Shown here: one piece after another, positions 47,773 through 56,116 of the stretch | How positions within the stretch are numbered: position 1 is the stretch's first letter | Layout: every line of letters starts with the position of its first letter | Source of the DNA: Ustilago trichophora | Taxonomy: Eukaryota; Basidiomycota; Ustilaginomycetes; Ustilaginales; Ustilaginaceae | NCBI GenBank assembly: GCA_900323505.1 | Contig: OOIN01000020.1 | Location: 620,001 to 684,000 of the forward strand | Length of the DNA stretch: 64,000 nt | Direction of reading: 5' to 3' | Program-made: the position numbers and the translations under genes | The notes under the pieces: model-generated | The model's database searches: none | The model's input: the letters and a program-made list of their open reading frames with translations, nothing else | Told to the model about the DNA's origin: nothing

Positions 47773-48407
47773 CTTGCAAAGGGAGAAACGATGGTGGAAC
47801 TCCAACGTTGTGCTCTGTGCGGGAGCAGACGTGACGTGTGTTTGGACACAGTGCTCAGCACAAGACAGTCTAGATGTGGTTACTTGTCAAGGCTAGCTGC
47901 GACTTGTGACCAAGAGTATTTGTTGTTTCGAGGATGGTGGGAGTAAGCCTAACTGACTCTTTGGCTGAGCTTCTCATCAGTCTCTGCTTGAAAATCCAAG
48001 TGAATGGTTTTGCTGAAAAAATTCAAAACTAAAAATTCCTAGACGAGACCCTTGTTTCATTAGCTTCACATCTTGCAAAGCATTACATAAGCATACTCTT
48101 CCTTCTCTCTTTGCCATCTCGAGAATCGACGTCAACGTGCGTGCAGTGCGTGCACTTTTGCAACATGACTACTCTCACACACTCTACATTACAGTGGCCA
48201 TCTCTTGCTGCTCTCACATTGTCGATGCCAACCTCGGTCCTACCACTCGTTTCGACTTCTGCTGCCACAACTCGTCGCCTTTTCATTCGATCTACGACTC
48301 GCGCACTGGTATCGCAACTGGCTTTTTGGCCTTGTACAACCTCGATTCCACGCAATCCTCATCAACCTACCTCTACCTTTTCTGTCCTCTGTTCCATCCC
48401 TCGCAAC
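47773..48407. promoter_or_regulatory. Divergent promoter region, RRP12 / RKI1
   Basis: No separate gene. The half next to RKI1 (48165-48407) is open in the RKI1 frame from an ATG at 48165 and could encode an N-terminal extension (see the RKI1 entry and findings); otherwise it is a C/T-rich leader. Confidence 0.5.
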
Positions 48408-49337
48408 ATGGCTTCGACCACTTCGACCAGCGCAGCCCACGCTGCCAACTCCAACTCAAATGCCTTTAAGAGTGCCGAGCTCCCTCACCTCGACGGCGTT
48501 GAGGCTGCCAAGCGCGCAGCTGCTTATGCTGCCGTTGACAACCACGTCATGCCTCATCACGAGATCATCGGCATTGGCTCCGGTAAGTTGACTTTCCTCC
48601 TTCCACACAGTATCTCAAGTAGCATCGCGCTCACTCTTCGTCTCCTGATCGCATCAACAGGCTCAACGGTCCCGTACGTAGTTGAGCGAATCGCACAGCA
48701 GGGTTCCAACGTCAACGCCAAGCGCTGGTTCGTCCCCACCGGTTTCCAGTCTCGTGAACTCATCATCAATGCTGGTCTCCGTCTTGGCGATGTCGACAGC
48801 TTCCCCAGCATCGACGTCACCATCGACGGTGCTGACGAGGTCGACAATGCCCTCAACTGCATCAAGGGCGGCGGAGCATGTCACTTGCGCGAAAAGGTGC
48901 TCGCAGAAGCCGCCAACGAGTTTGTCGTCGTCGCCGACTACCGCAAGAATGGCTCTCAGCTCGGTACCAAATGGTTACAGGGTGTCCCCATCGAAGTGGC
49001 TCCTTTTGCTTACGCCAAGGTTCTCCAAAACTTGAAAAAGATGGGCGCTCACAAGCCCGTCCTTCGCATGGGCAAGGCCAAGGCCGGTCCCGTCGTCACG
49101 GACAACGGCAACTTTTGCATCGACGCTCCCTTCCCTGAAGCACAGATGAAGGACCCTTCCGACCTTCTCAGAAGGATCAAGCTGCTCACTGGTGTCCTCG
49201 AGGTTGGTCTTTTTTGCAACATTTGCAAGTCGGCCTACTTTGGAAACGAGGATGGCACCATCACCATCAAGACCGTCGACGGCAAAGTACAGGAGGGCGT
49301 TCTCTTTGATGTCACAAAGCCTCCTGCGACAGCATAA
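48408..49337 (+). CDS. RKI1: Ribose-5-phosphate isomerase A, one intron
   Basis: Interconverts ribose 5-phosphate and ribulose 5-phosphate in the non-oxidative pentose phosphate pathway. Exons 48408-48582 and 48661-49337 give 283 aa. The 78-nt intron (GTAAGT ... CAACAG) splits GIGSGSTVPYVVERI, the phosphate-binding loop; without splicing, 26 codons would break that loop. Family motifs follow: FVPTGFQSRELI, the active-site DVTIDGADEVD, LNCIKGGGACHLREK with the catalytic glutamate region, and ADYRKNGSQLG. The C-terminal lid ends IKTVDGKVQEGVLFDVTKPP. The ATG at 48408 matches the usual length (yeast 258 aa). An upstream in-frame ATG at 48165 would add 81 residues with arginines and no acidic residue, as in a mitochondrial presequence; whether it is used is unknown. 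The intron is a multiple of 3 with no stop codon, so retention would not truncate the protein. Confidence 0.95.
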   Translation: MASTTSTSAAHAANSNSNAFKSAELPHLDGVEAAKRAAAYAAVDNHVMPHHEIIGIGSGKLTFLLPHSISSSIALTLRLLIASTGSTVPYVVERIAQQGSNVNAKRWFVPTGFQSRELIINAGLRLGDVDSFPSIDVTIDGADEVDNALNCIKGGGACHLREKVLAEAANEFVVVADYRKNGSQLGTKWLQGVPIEVAPFAYAKVLQNLKKMGAHKPVLRMGKAKAGPVVTDNGNFCIDAPFPEAQMKDPSDLLRRIKLLTGVLEVGLFCNICKSAYFGNEDGTITIKTVDGKVQEGVLFDVTKPPATA

Positions 49338-50227
49338 TATCCTCAAATCTACTTGTGCGTTTTGGTCATCAGCAAAGTGACAATGAAAAGAAAATGCGAC
49401 TTTTGACTTGTTTCGCCGTGCAAGGTTTATAAACGTACTTGGCACCCCTGAGTGCACATTTTGACGAGCTACCTGATGAAAGATTCGCGAGATTCGAATG
49501 CGCATGAAAATAGAGCTTGCGGTCGAGTGTCTGGTACCTTGGTCTGCGCCTGTAATGGCTAGCGCCTCCCCGATTTGTCGAAAAAGCATTCGAGAAGCCC
49601 TTGTACGCCATTCTTTCTACATGTGATCAATATGCAGCCAAGTAGGTATGACCTGTGTCAGAAGCCCAGCTCACCTCAGGTACTTTCCATACAGGACTCA
49701 CAGCACGATCTCTTGCTTCAAGACCGAGATAGATTGGACAGCTGACGCATTCCTATCTCTTCCTCCTGGTCGCATGGTCAATGACCATGTACCTTTGGCT
49801 GGGCGGCCTCGGCTCTTCTATCGTCATGTGCTTGCTCCGCCCCAACTGTCGTTCTGCAAATGTGCGCAAAGTAGTGCAGCCGCTAGTTTAGACGAGCTTC
49901 TGTGCAGGCGGTCTGTGCTGAGCTTGCCATTGTCCTTTTCAAAGCTCGTCGCAAATGCTTGGCCCCACCGACATCGGCAACCTCAACACGTGGAAAATGA
50001 CCATACTCGCCATGGGCTACGTCTCTCTGCACAATATTTGTCCAGCTTCAGCAAAGGTCACTTGCTTCAGATGCGTGACTTGATGTCGCTTGGATGACAG
50101 TCGTGAACAACAAAGCCAAAGCAGAAGCTCAAATTACATCTGTCATCATGATCGCTGTTTTTCCCCCGTGAATCCAAGTTGGCATTTCTGACGGTGTTCT
50201 GATTCGCTAGTGTGTTGATGCGATATG
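49338..50227. other. Spacer between convergent genes
   Basis: 890 bp between the 3' ends of RKI1 and the TatD-family gene. Short ORFs here (for example 49648-50097) have no known domain and I do not support them as genes. Confidence 0.55.
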
Positions 50228-51340
50228 CTATGATAGACGAAAGAGCCAGCGGGTATTGTACATGGCAGCCTGTGCAACTTGGTCGATGGGAATGCGTTTG
50301 ACACTTGCCACTGTGGCAGCGACCAATCCGATGACGCAGGGCTCGTTTCTTCCTTTGACCATGGCATCTGGCTTCCACTTTTCCTTTTTGAGCGAAGGTG
50401 GTTGATATAGTGCATGTAAGTCAGGGTGTTGGGATTTGAAAGATTGGATGTGCGAGTTGGAAGCGTGGGTCGAGCGAGGGTCGCACCAGGGCGCGTCTGT
50501 TTCGAGCATCAGCCTTGAGAGAGGAATGTGATGGAGCACATCGAGATTCTGTTGCGTCTTTAATGAGCAGCCGTTGATACCGATGAAAAGTCCCAAGTCC
50601 AACAGCTCCTGAACTTGTTCTATTGTGCCAGTGAAGCTGTGGACTACACCGACACGTTTTGCGTGCTTATCGTCTTTGTGCTCCTCGTTGACCTGGCTGG
50701 AGAGAGCAGAGTGGATCTGTGAGATGTTGGGTTTGAGAATCTCGACAAAGTCGTCATGTGCGGCTCTTGAGTGCAAGAACAATGGCAGCTTGACCTGTGC
50801 TGCCAAAGAGAGTTGTGTTGCAAAGTGTTTCTTCTGCACATCTGCTGGGCTAAAGTGCAATCGATCATAATCCAAGCCGCATTCGCCTACCGCGACCACC
50901 TTTGCTGCGTGTGTTTGGTTGCGAGAATCGAGTATGAGCTGCTTGATATTTTGGAGATATACATGTGCGCCTTGAGTATAAGATTCCATCTCCGACGTTC
51001 GTGTAGGATGACATCCTGCAGTCGAGTAGAATTCGGGGTACTGGTGTGCGAGTGCGAGCGCTTCATGTGATTCGGCTAGATTTCCTGCGGTCAGGATCTG
51101 TGCGACCACACCGGCGGAAGTGGCGCGAGAGAGAACGTTGGAAAGATCATCTTGATGGGCTTGCTTGGCGTGGTAGGAGCCGCGAAAGACCGGATCGGTA
51201 AGGTTGACGCCAATGTCGATGAACTGCGGTTGGGAGGACATGGTGCGTGGTTGTTGCTGCAAGACACGAATCGGAGGAAGAGCAACAAGCGAGTTTCTAG
51301 GTCTAACGAGTAGTCTTGCGCTTCTTGGCTGTATGAGCAT
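50228..51340 (-). CDS. TatD-family metal-dependent DNase (TATDN1 type)
   Basis: Mg2+-dependent nuclease of the TatD TIM-barrel amidohydrolase fold, linked in eukaryotes to DNA degradation and repair; 370 aa, single exon. The N-terminal strand QFIDIGVNLTDPVFRGSYH is characteristic of the TATDN1 subgroup. Metal and active-site motifs follow: AVGECGLDYDRLHFS, FLHSRAAHDD, GVVHSFTG and LMLETDAPWCDPR. The C-terminus RNEPCVIGLVAATVASVKRI closes the barrel. From the ATG at 51340 the first 33 residues (MLIQPRSARLLVRPRNSLVA...) are arginine-rich and free of acidic residues, as in a mitochondrial presequence. A second ATG at 51241 (MSSQPQFID) would give a 337-aa cytosolic or nuclear form. Both starts are plausible. 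Confidence 0.92.
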   Translation of the reverse strand: MLIQPRSARLLVRPRNSLVALPPIRVLQQQPRTMSSQPQFIDIGVNLTDPVFRGSYHAKQAHQDDLSNVLSRATSAGVVAQILTAGNLAESHEALALAHQYPEFYSTAGCHPTRTSEMESYTQGAHVYLQNIKQLILDSRNQTHAAKVVAVGECGLDYDRLHFSPADVQKKHFATQLSLAAQVKLPLFLHSRAAHDDFVEILKPNISQIHSALSSQVNEEHKDDKHAKRVGVVHSFTGTIEQVQELLDLGLFIGINGCSLKTQQNLDVLHHIPLSRLMLETDAPWCDPRSTHASNSHIQSFKSQHPDLHALYQPPSLKKEKWKPDAMVKGRNEPCVIGLVAATVASVKRIPIDQVAQAAMYNTRWLFRLS

Positions 51341-52071
51341 GTAGCTGGTAGCTGGTAGCTGGTCCTGTTAGAAAAAGAAGCCAAGAGGTGGGTTGGATGC
51401 AAAGAGCATGCACCTTTTGACGTTTCCTCCACACCATGATCTTGGAGCTTTGAGCTTTTGAGCTCTGAAGAATGTTAACATTCTCGCGCTTAACATTCAC
51501 GATCTCGTTTTATCGCACGAAAAGCACAGATATATTCAATAAAAATAATTAAAACCAAACGACAAGTGTTGGGAAACGTGCGGAATTCTCACCTTTCTTC
51601 TGGAATCCAACCGAGAAAATTTTAGCTGTGCAATTCTACTTTACTGCAAAATCCACTCGGCCGCTGTGTTCCGTCCGTCTTTTTATCCAAGAAAAAGAGT
51701 AATGTGTTGGTGTTTCTCCACTATTCTCGGTTCTCTGCCATTTTGGGTGTTGGATTTCGGCTTTCAGCGTTCCTCGTTCTTCCGGTTCCAGCCTGGTTGC
51801 GTTTTCTGTGCATTGCGTGTCACAACCATCATCATCATCATCATCAACTTGTCTTGCTTCGCAACAACATCAATCACCACCCAAACACACACATACATAC
51901 GTACACACTTTGCCTTGGTCTCAAGCCCAGCGTCCCAGCGTCCCATTCACTTGACCATCCTCGCACAAGCGCCTTTGTCTACTCGATACATGGCCTATAC
52001 CCTACCTGCTTTCGTTTCATCTAGCGTTCCAGACACATCCCCGAGCTTTTTTAGATTGTCCTTTTCGCAGC
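51341..52071. promoter_or_regulatory. Divergent promoter region, TatD-family / LETM1-family
   Basis: No separate gene. It contains a triple TAGCTGG tandem near 51342-51362 and an AT-rich centre near 51530-51560. The side next to 52072 is C/T-rich, with (CAT)n near 51829-51845, typical of a leader. Confidence 0.5.
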
Positions 52072-54375
52072 ATGCCAGCCTCTAGCTCCTCCTATCTCAC
52101 CGCAAAGAGCTTGGCCTGGGCCAGTGGCTCTCTTGCTGCAGCTGGCCGAGCCGCAAGACCCTCGTTGCGCCCCAACAACAATGTCGATCTCCTCCACATC
52201 TTTATCCCACACCTTCGACCTCCAGCCTCCGGCTTTTCCACCGCCATCACAAAACACTACCATCAGCGTCGCAAGCTACAAGCCACACAGGCGCTCATCC
52301 CATCAACATTCCTTCGTTACCACTCCACCTCAGAGACACAGCAGCGTTCCACCTCCTCATCAAACACCCACACCTATCCTCCGCCCGCCCCATTCTCCAA
52401 ACATGGCAACCCTACCTCTTCAGCCTACCAAGCTCAGTCCGCCGGTGCCCCTCCCAACGCACCTTCCACCATAGACCCTCTTCCAGCCTCGTCCAACACG
52501 GCTGCCGAGTTGGGATCGGCTGCCAACCAGACCGCTGCTTCTCAAACCATGCTCGCAGATCAAAAGGCCAAAGAAAAAGAGCTCCAAGCTTCCAAGCCAA
52601 AAGCTCCCCTCACCACACGCATCTGGGCCAAAGTCAAGGAAGAAGCGCTCCACTACTGGCACGGCTCCAAACTTCTTGGCAAGGAAGTCAGGATCTCGTG
52701 GCGTCTCCTTCGCAGGCTCATGCTGGGCTACAGCCTCACAAGAAGGGAAAAGCGTCAGCTCAAGCGCACTTTTGCCGACTTGCTCCGCCTCATTCCCTTC
52801 ATTCCCTTTATCATCATCCCTGCTGGTGAGCTCTTGTTGCCCGTCGCCATCAAAATCTTTCCCAACATGTTGCCAAGCACCTTTGAGAGCAAATTCTCGG
52901 TAGAGGAGAAGCGCAGAGGCCTCATCAAGGTGCGTCTCGAGATGGCAAAGTTCCTGCAAGAGACCATCAAGGAAGGCGGCCTCCAAGCCACAGACAAGGT
53001 CAAGACCTCGGAAGAGTTCAAGGAGTTCTTCCGCAAGGTTCGCTCCACCGGCGAGTCGCCCAGCAACGACGACATCATCAAGGTCGCTCAGCTCTTTGAG
53101 GATGATTTGACGCTCGATAACCTCACCCGCCCACAACTCGTCAGTGTCTGCAGATACATGCAGATCAACGCTTTTGGTACCGACAACTACCTTCGCTACC
53201 AGATTCGTCACAAGCTCAATCGCATCCGACAGGATGACATTGTCATCTCGCACGAGGGAGTAGACAACATGTCGCAAGCCGAGCTTGTCAGCGCTTGTCA
53301 GAACCGAGGTATCCAGACCGCGAACCTGTCTGAGGATCGATTGCGACAGGAGCTGCAGCAGTGGATCGACCTGCACGTTCGCAACAAGATCAGCGGTACA
53401 TTGTTGGTGCTCAGCAAGGCTTTCAACTACGTCGCCGCCGGCAACAACGATGACAATGCCCAATCGCATCTGCGCAGTCTCGAGCTGACCCTCAGCAGCT
53501 TGCCAGACAATCTCGTCAACGAAGCCGAGCTCAGCGTCAACAGCGAAGGCGCAACCAACAAGCAGCGTCTCGAGGTGCTCCAGCAGCAAGAGGAGCTCAT
53601 CGAGGATGAAGCCGAGCAGGAGCAAGAGGAAGCTGCTGCGCGTGAAGCCGACAAGGAGCGTCGCAATGCTGAGAAGGCACGACTTGCTCGCGAGGAGGAA
53701 GAAGCTCGTTCCCTGTTGCCCAAGAAGGAGACCGATCCTGCGCTCGAGGACGCTCGTATGACCAATGAGCAGCTCACCGAGCTTGGCGAGGCGCTCAGCA
53801 TTCTCTCTGCCAAGTCGTCCGTCCTAAAGGAGCGAGAAGAGCTCGCTCAGCTCATCAAGGAAGTCAGCAGCACCGACATCCCTACCGAGGACAGCGCTGT
53901 ATCCTCCTCATCGACTGACGCCGACAAGCCTGCCGCCGCTGCTGAAGCGGACAAGAACGAGTCCTCCTCGTCCACCTCGTCCACCTCGGCATCTGCCCGC
54001 AGCATGACCAAGCGCATCAAGTCGATGCTCGAGAAGATCGACGACCAACTCGAGGAATACGACCGCGACGTAGGATCGCGCATGCATCTTATCGAAGCTT
54101 CGCATACAGGCAAGATTTCGGTCGATGACCTCGAACAAGCCCTCCGTCTAATCAAGCACAAGCCCGAGGACGAGGTCATTGAAAAGATCGTCGACAAACT
54201 TGATGTGGATCACGACGGTCTCGTGCCCCTCGATGACGTGCTCGAACTTGCTCGTGCAGAGACTGGGCTGGGCATCTTGCGCGATGAGGGCGTCAAGCAG
54301 ATCCATAAGCAAGGAAAGGCTATCAGGAACGGCGACGCGCTCAAGCCCAAGAAGAGCGACATTGTCGAGGACTGA
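52072..54375 (+). CDS. LETM1/Mdm38-type mitochondrial inner membrane protein
   Basis: Mitochondrial K+/H+ (or Ca2+/H+) exchange factor and ribosome receptor of the inner membrane; 767 aa, single exon. Residues 1-90 are basic, Ser/Ala-rich and poor in acidic residues (mitochondrial presequence). The LETM1 region starts near 183 (KVKEEALHYWHGSKLLGKEV), continues with MLGYSLTRREKRQLKRTFAD and the single membrane helix IPFIPFIIIPAGELLLPVAI, and leads into the ribosome-binding-like domain with FEDDLTLDNLTRPQLVSVCR and YMQINAFGTDNYLRYQIR. Coiled-coil, Glu-rich sequence follows (about 500-620). A C-terminal EF-hand is visible as LDVDHDGLVPLDDVLE near residue 715, as in animal LETM1 but not in yeast Mdm38. 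Name either LETM1 or MDM38 by orthology search. Confidence 0.93.
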   Translation: MPASSSSYLTAKSLAWASGSLAAAGRAARPSLRPNNNVDLLHIFIPHLRPPASGFSTAITKHYHQRRKLQATQALIPSTFLRYHSTSETQQRSTSSSNTHTYPPPAPFSKHGNPTSSAYQAQSAGAPPNAPSTIDPLPASSNTAAELGSAANQTAASQTMLADQKAKEKELQASKPKAPLTTRIWAKVKEEALHYWHGSKLLGKEVRISWRLLRRLMLGYSLTRREKRQLKRTFADLLRLIPFIPFIIIPAGELLLPVAIKIFPNMLPSTFESKFSVEEKRRGLIKVRLEMAKFLQETIKEGGLQATDKVKTSEEFKEFFRKVRSTGESPSNDDIIKVAQLFEDDLTLDNLTRPQLVSVCRYMQINAFGTDNYLRYQIRHKLNRIRQDDIVISHEGVDNMSQAELVSACQNRGIQTANLSEDRLRQELQQWIDLHVRNKISGTLLVLSKAFNYVAAGNNDDNAQSHLRSLELTLSSLPDNLVNEAELSVNSEGATNKQRLEVLQQQEELIEDEAEQEQEEAAAREADKERRNAEKARLAREEEEARSLLPKKETDPALEDARMTNEQLTELGEALSILSAKSSVLKEREELAQLIKEVSSTDIPTEDSAVSSSSTDADKPAAAAEADKNESSSSTSSTSASARSMTKRIKSMLEKIDDQLEEYDRDVGSRMHLIEASHTGKISVDDLEQALRLIKHKPEDEVIEKIVDKLDVDHDGLVPLDDVLELARAETGLGILRDEGVKQIHKQGKAIRNGDALKPKKSDIVED

Positions 54376-54858
54376 TCCTAGCAGCAGCCCGTTCAGGCTC
54401 AAAACAATAACACCTCTCACATTCTTTTGACTCGCTACGAGACTCACTCACCCACCACTTATGACACTGGCTACTCATTCATACGCTCTTGTAATCCACC
54501 TTGCATTTAGTCCATTCGCGCCAACCTTGTTTTCACCGATGAAACGGCTCCGCTTCGGCGCGGGAGATTTTTCGCAGTGAGATAAGAATTGTGATCATAA
54601 TAAATGCCAATTTTGACGACGGACCAATGATGAGTGGAGACCATCTGCGCAATCGTTAGGCATTCTGTGCACAGCTCTATTCTGTGCACAGCCCAAGTCT
54701 GCATACAAATTAGTCCTGCACTTGCGACTGAGCGCAGAGACAGTGTGAAATTGGGTTGAGTCCTGACGTGGTAGGTGTGCCCAGGCATCGCTACCGTATT
54801 TATATCGCCTGTGCGGCGTCTTCCCTTCCATCTCGCCTTCTAACTCTTCCTCGCTCTC
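54376..54858. other. Spacer upstream of the orphan gene
   Basis: 3' flank of the LETM1-family gene and promoter of the next gene. A TTTATAT element near 54797, about 60 bp before the ATG at 54859, is a possible TATA box. Nothing else seen. Confidence 0.5.
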
Positions 54859-55917
54859 ATGACGAGTCTTAGTTCTGCAACGATGAACGACTCGATCTAT
54901 GTCGCTGCCAATTGTCTTGTACCTCTCGACAAGGTGGAGGCTGGGCTCATGACGAATATCATGAAGCTCACGTCCTACTTTGAGCAGCTTAACCGTTTCA
55001 GCGAGGCCGACAAACGCAAGCATGTGCCCGAAGAAGATGACAATCTGTGGATCTCGGCAATCTATAAAGTCCCGGTCGAGGAGATCGCGACGATGGTCAA
55101 GGTCTTCCGTGGACTTCCTTACTTCCAGACGCTTACGTTTCCAGACAAGAAAGTCGCTACAGACGAGTCGTTTCACTTGAAGTCGTATGCTAAATTTTCT
55201 GCCCTCTTCGCCAGCGAAAGCGGTTCGACTCCAGTCAATGCAGAAGCTGAATCCATCGTTCAGCCGGCAATCCAGATTGATGCGCAGCAAGCTTCTGAAG
55301 TTCAGGTCAATCCCGAGGATCAGCCCGCCATTTCTACCCCTTTGGTCACGGAGGCAGAGAACACCTCAGTGCCTCAATCAGTCGGGTCGCACACAGAAAC
55401 AGCCAACGTTGCTGAGCCGCCTCTGGGTGTAGCCTTTCGCTGGGCAAGCATCTTGGGAAGATGGAATCTTTTTCGCGGCCGTGGCGACGTCACTGTTGCC
55501 GGCGCTTTTGGCATCCATGTGCCAAGGCAAGCTCGGTTCACCCCTTTGGGTTTCATAGCCAATCGCCTCAGCACGGAAGAATTCTGGACCAACATCTATG
55601 GCATTGTAGGAGGAATTACCCCTCTTAGAAAGACAAGGAAGATGCCTCACTGGCGTATCGAATTGGTGGATCCCATACGCAGAGCCGAAAGCGTTCACAT
55701 TTTCCTGTTTCCAGCTGATGACACGGATGCTCCGCTTGGTTCGCCCCTCCCCGGGCTCCGCTCCGGTGATCATCTGGTGGCTTTCGACGTACACGTCCCC
55801 CGAGGCTTGAACCTCGTGGGTGTCTATTTTTACTCTACGATATTTCTGCCCGTCGATTCCGAGGCGATGGTGTCAACCTATCGAAGGAGGGCAAGAACCA
55901 TCCGTCTTCGAATGTGA
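54859..55917 (+). CDS. Orphan protein, function unknown
   Basis: Intact single-exon frame of 352 aa with an ATG in fair context; I recognise no family. Residues 1-115 form a charged, apparently folded block (DNLWISAIYKVPVEEIATMV, PYFQTLTFPDKK). Residues 120-190 are an acidic Gln/Ser/Pro linker. Residues 195-352 are a second folded block containing RWASILGRWNLFRGRGDVTV, GFIANRLSTEEFWTNIYGIV and a strongly basic end (STYRRRARTIRLRM). There is no signal peptide or membrane helix. Codon choice is less biased than in the neighbouring core genes, consistent with a young or weakly expressed gene. A TATA-like element lies about 60 bp upstream. Confidence 0.7.
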   Translation: MTSLSSATMNDSIYVAANCLVPLDKVEAGLMTNIMKLTSYFEQLNRFSEADKRKHVPEEDDNLWISAIYKVPVEEIATMVKVFRGLPYFQTLTFPDKKVATDESFHLKSYAKFSALFASESGSTPVNAEAESIVQPAIQIDAQQASEVQVNPEDQPAISTPLVTEAENTSVPQSVGSHTETANVAEPPLGVAFRWASILGRWNLFRGRGDVTVAGAFGIHVPRQARFTPLGFIANRLSTEEFWTNIYGIVGGITPLRKTRKMPHWRIELVDPIRRAESVHIFLFPADDTDAPLGSPLPGLRSGDHLVAFDVHVPRGLNLVGVYFYSTIFLPVDSEAMVSTYRRRARTIRLRM

Positions 55918-56116
55918 GAGTTTGGCGGCTTAGTGCTTTTCACAAAACTTTCGTCGTGGGTACTGTAGTTCTGGCACCCGCCTTCGTCGCTGCACCCCAT
56001 CCTGACGATATGATCAGATCAACAACAGGTCGACACAGAACCAATAGCTTTGCTCAAAACAGTTGATCGGAAATGAAATTTTTGATCCAACATTACACGT
56101 TACACTGATACATTGA

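Noticed and set aside
52420..53625. 401-codon minus-strand open frame
   Set aside because: Antisense to the LETM1-family gene; Leu/Val/Asp-rich shadow.
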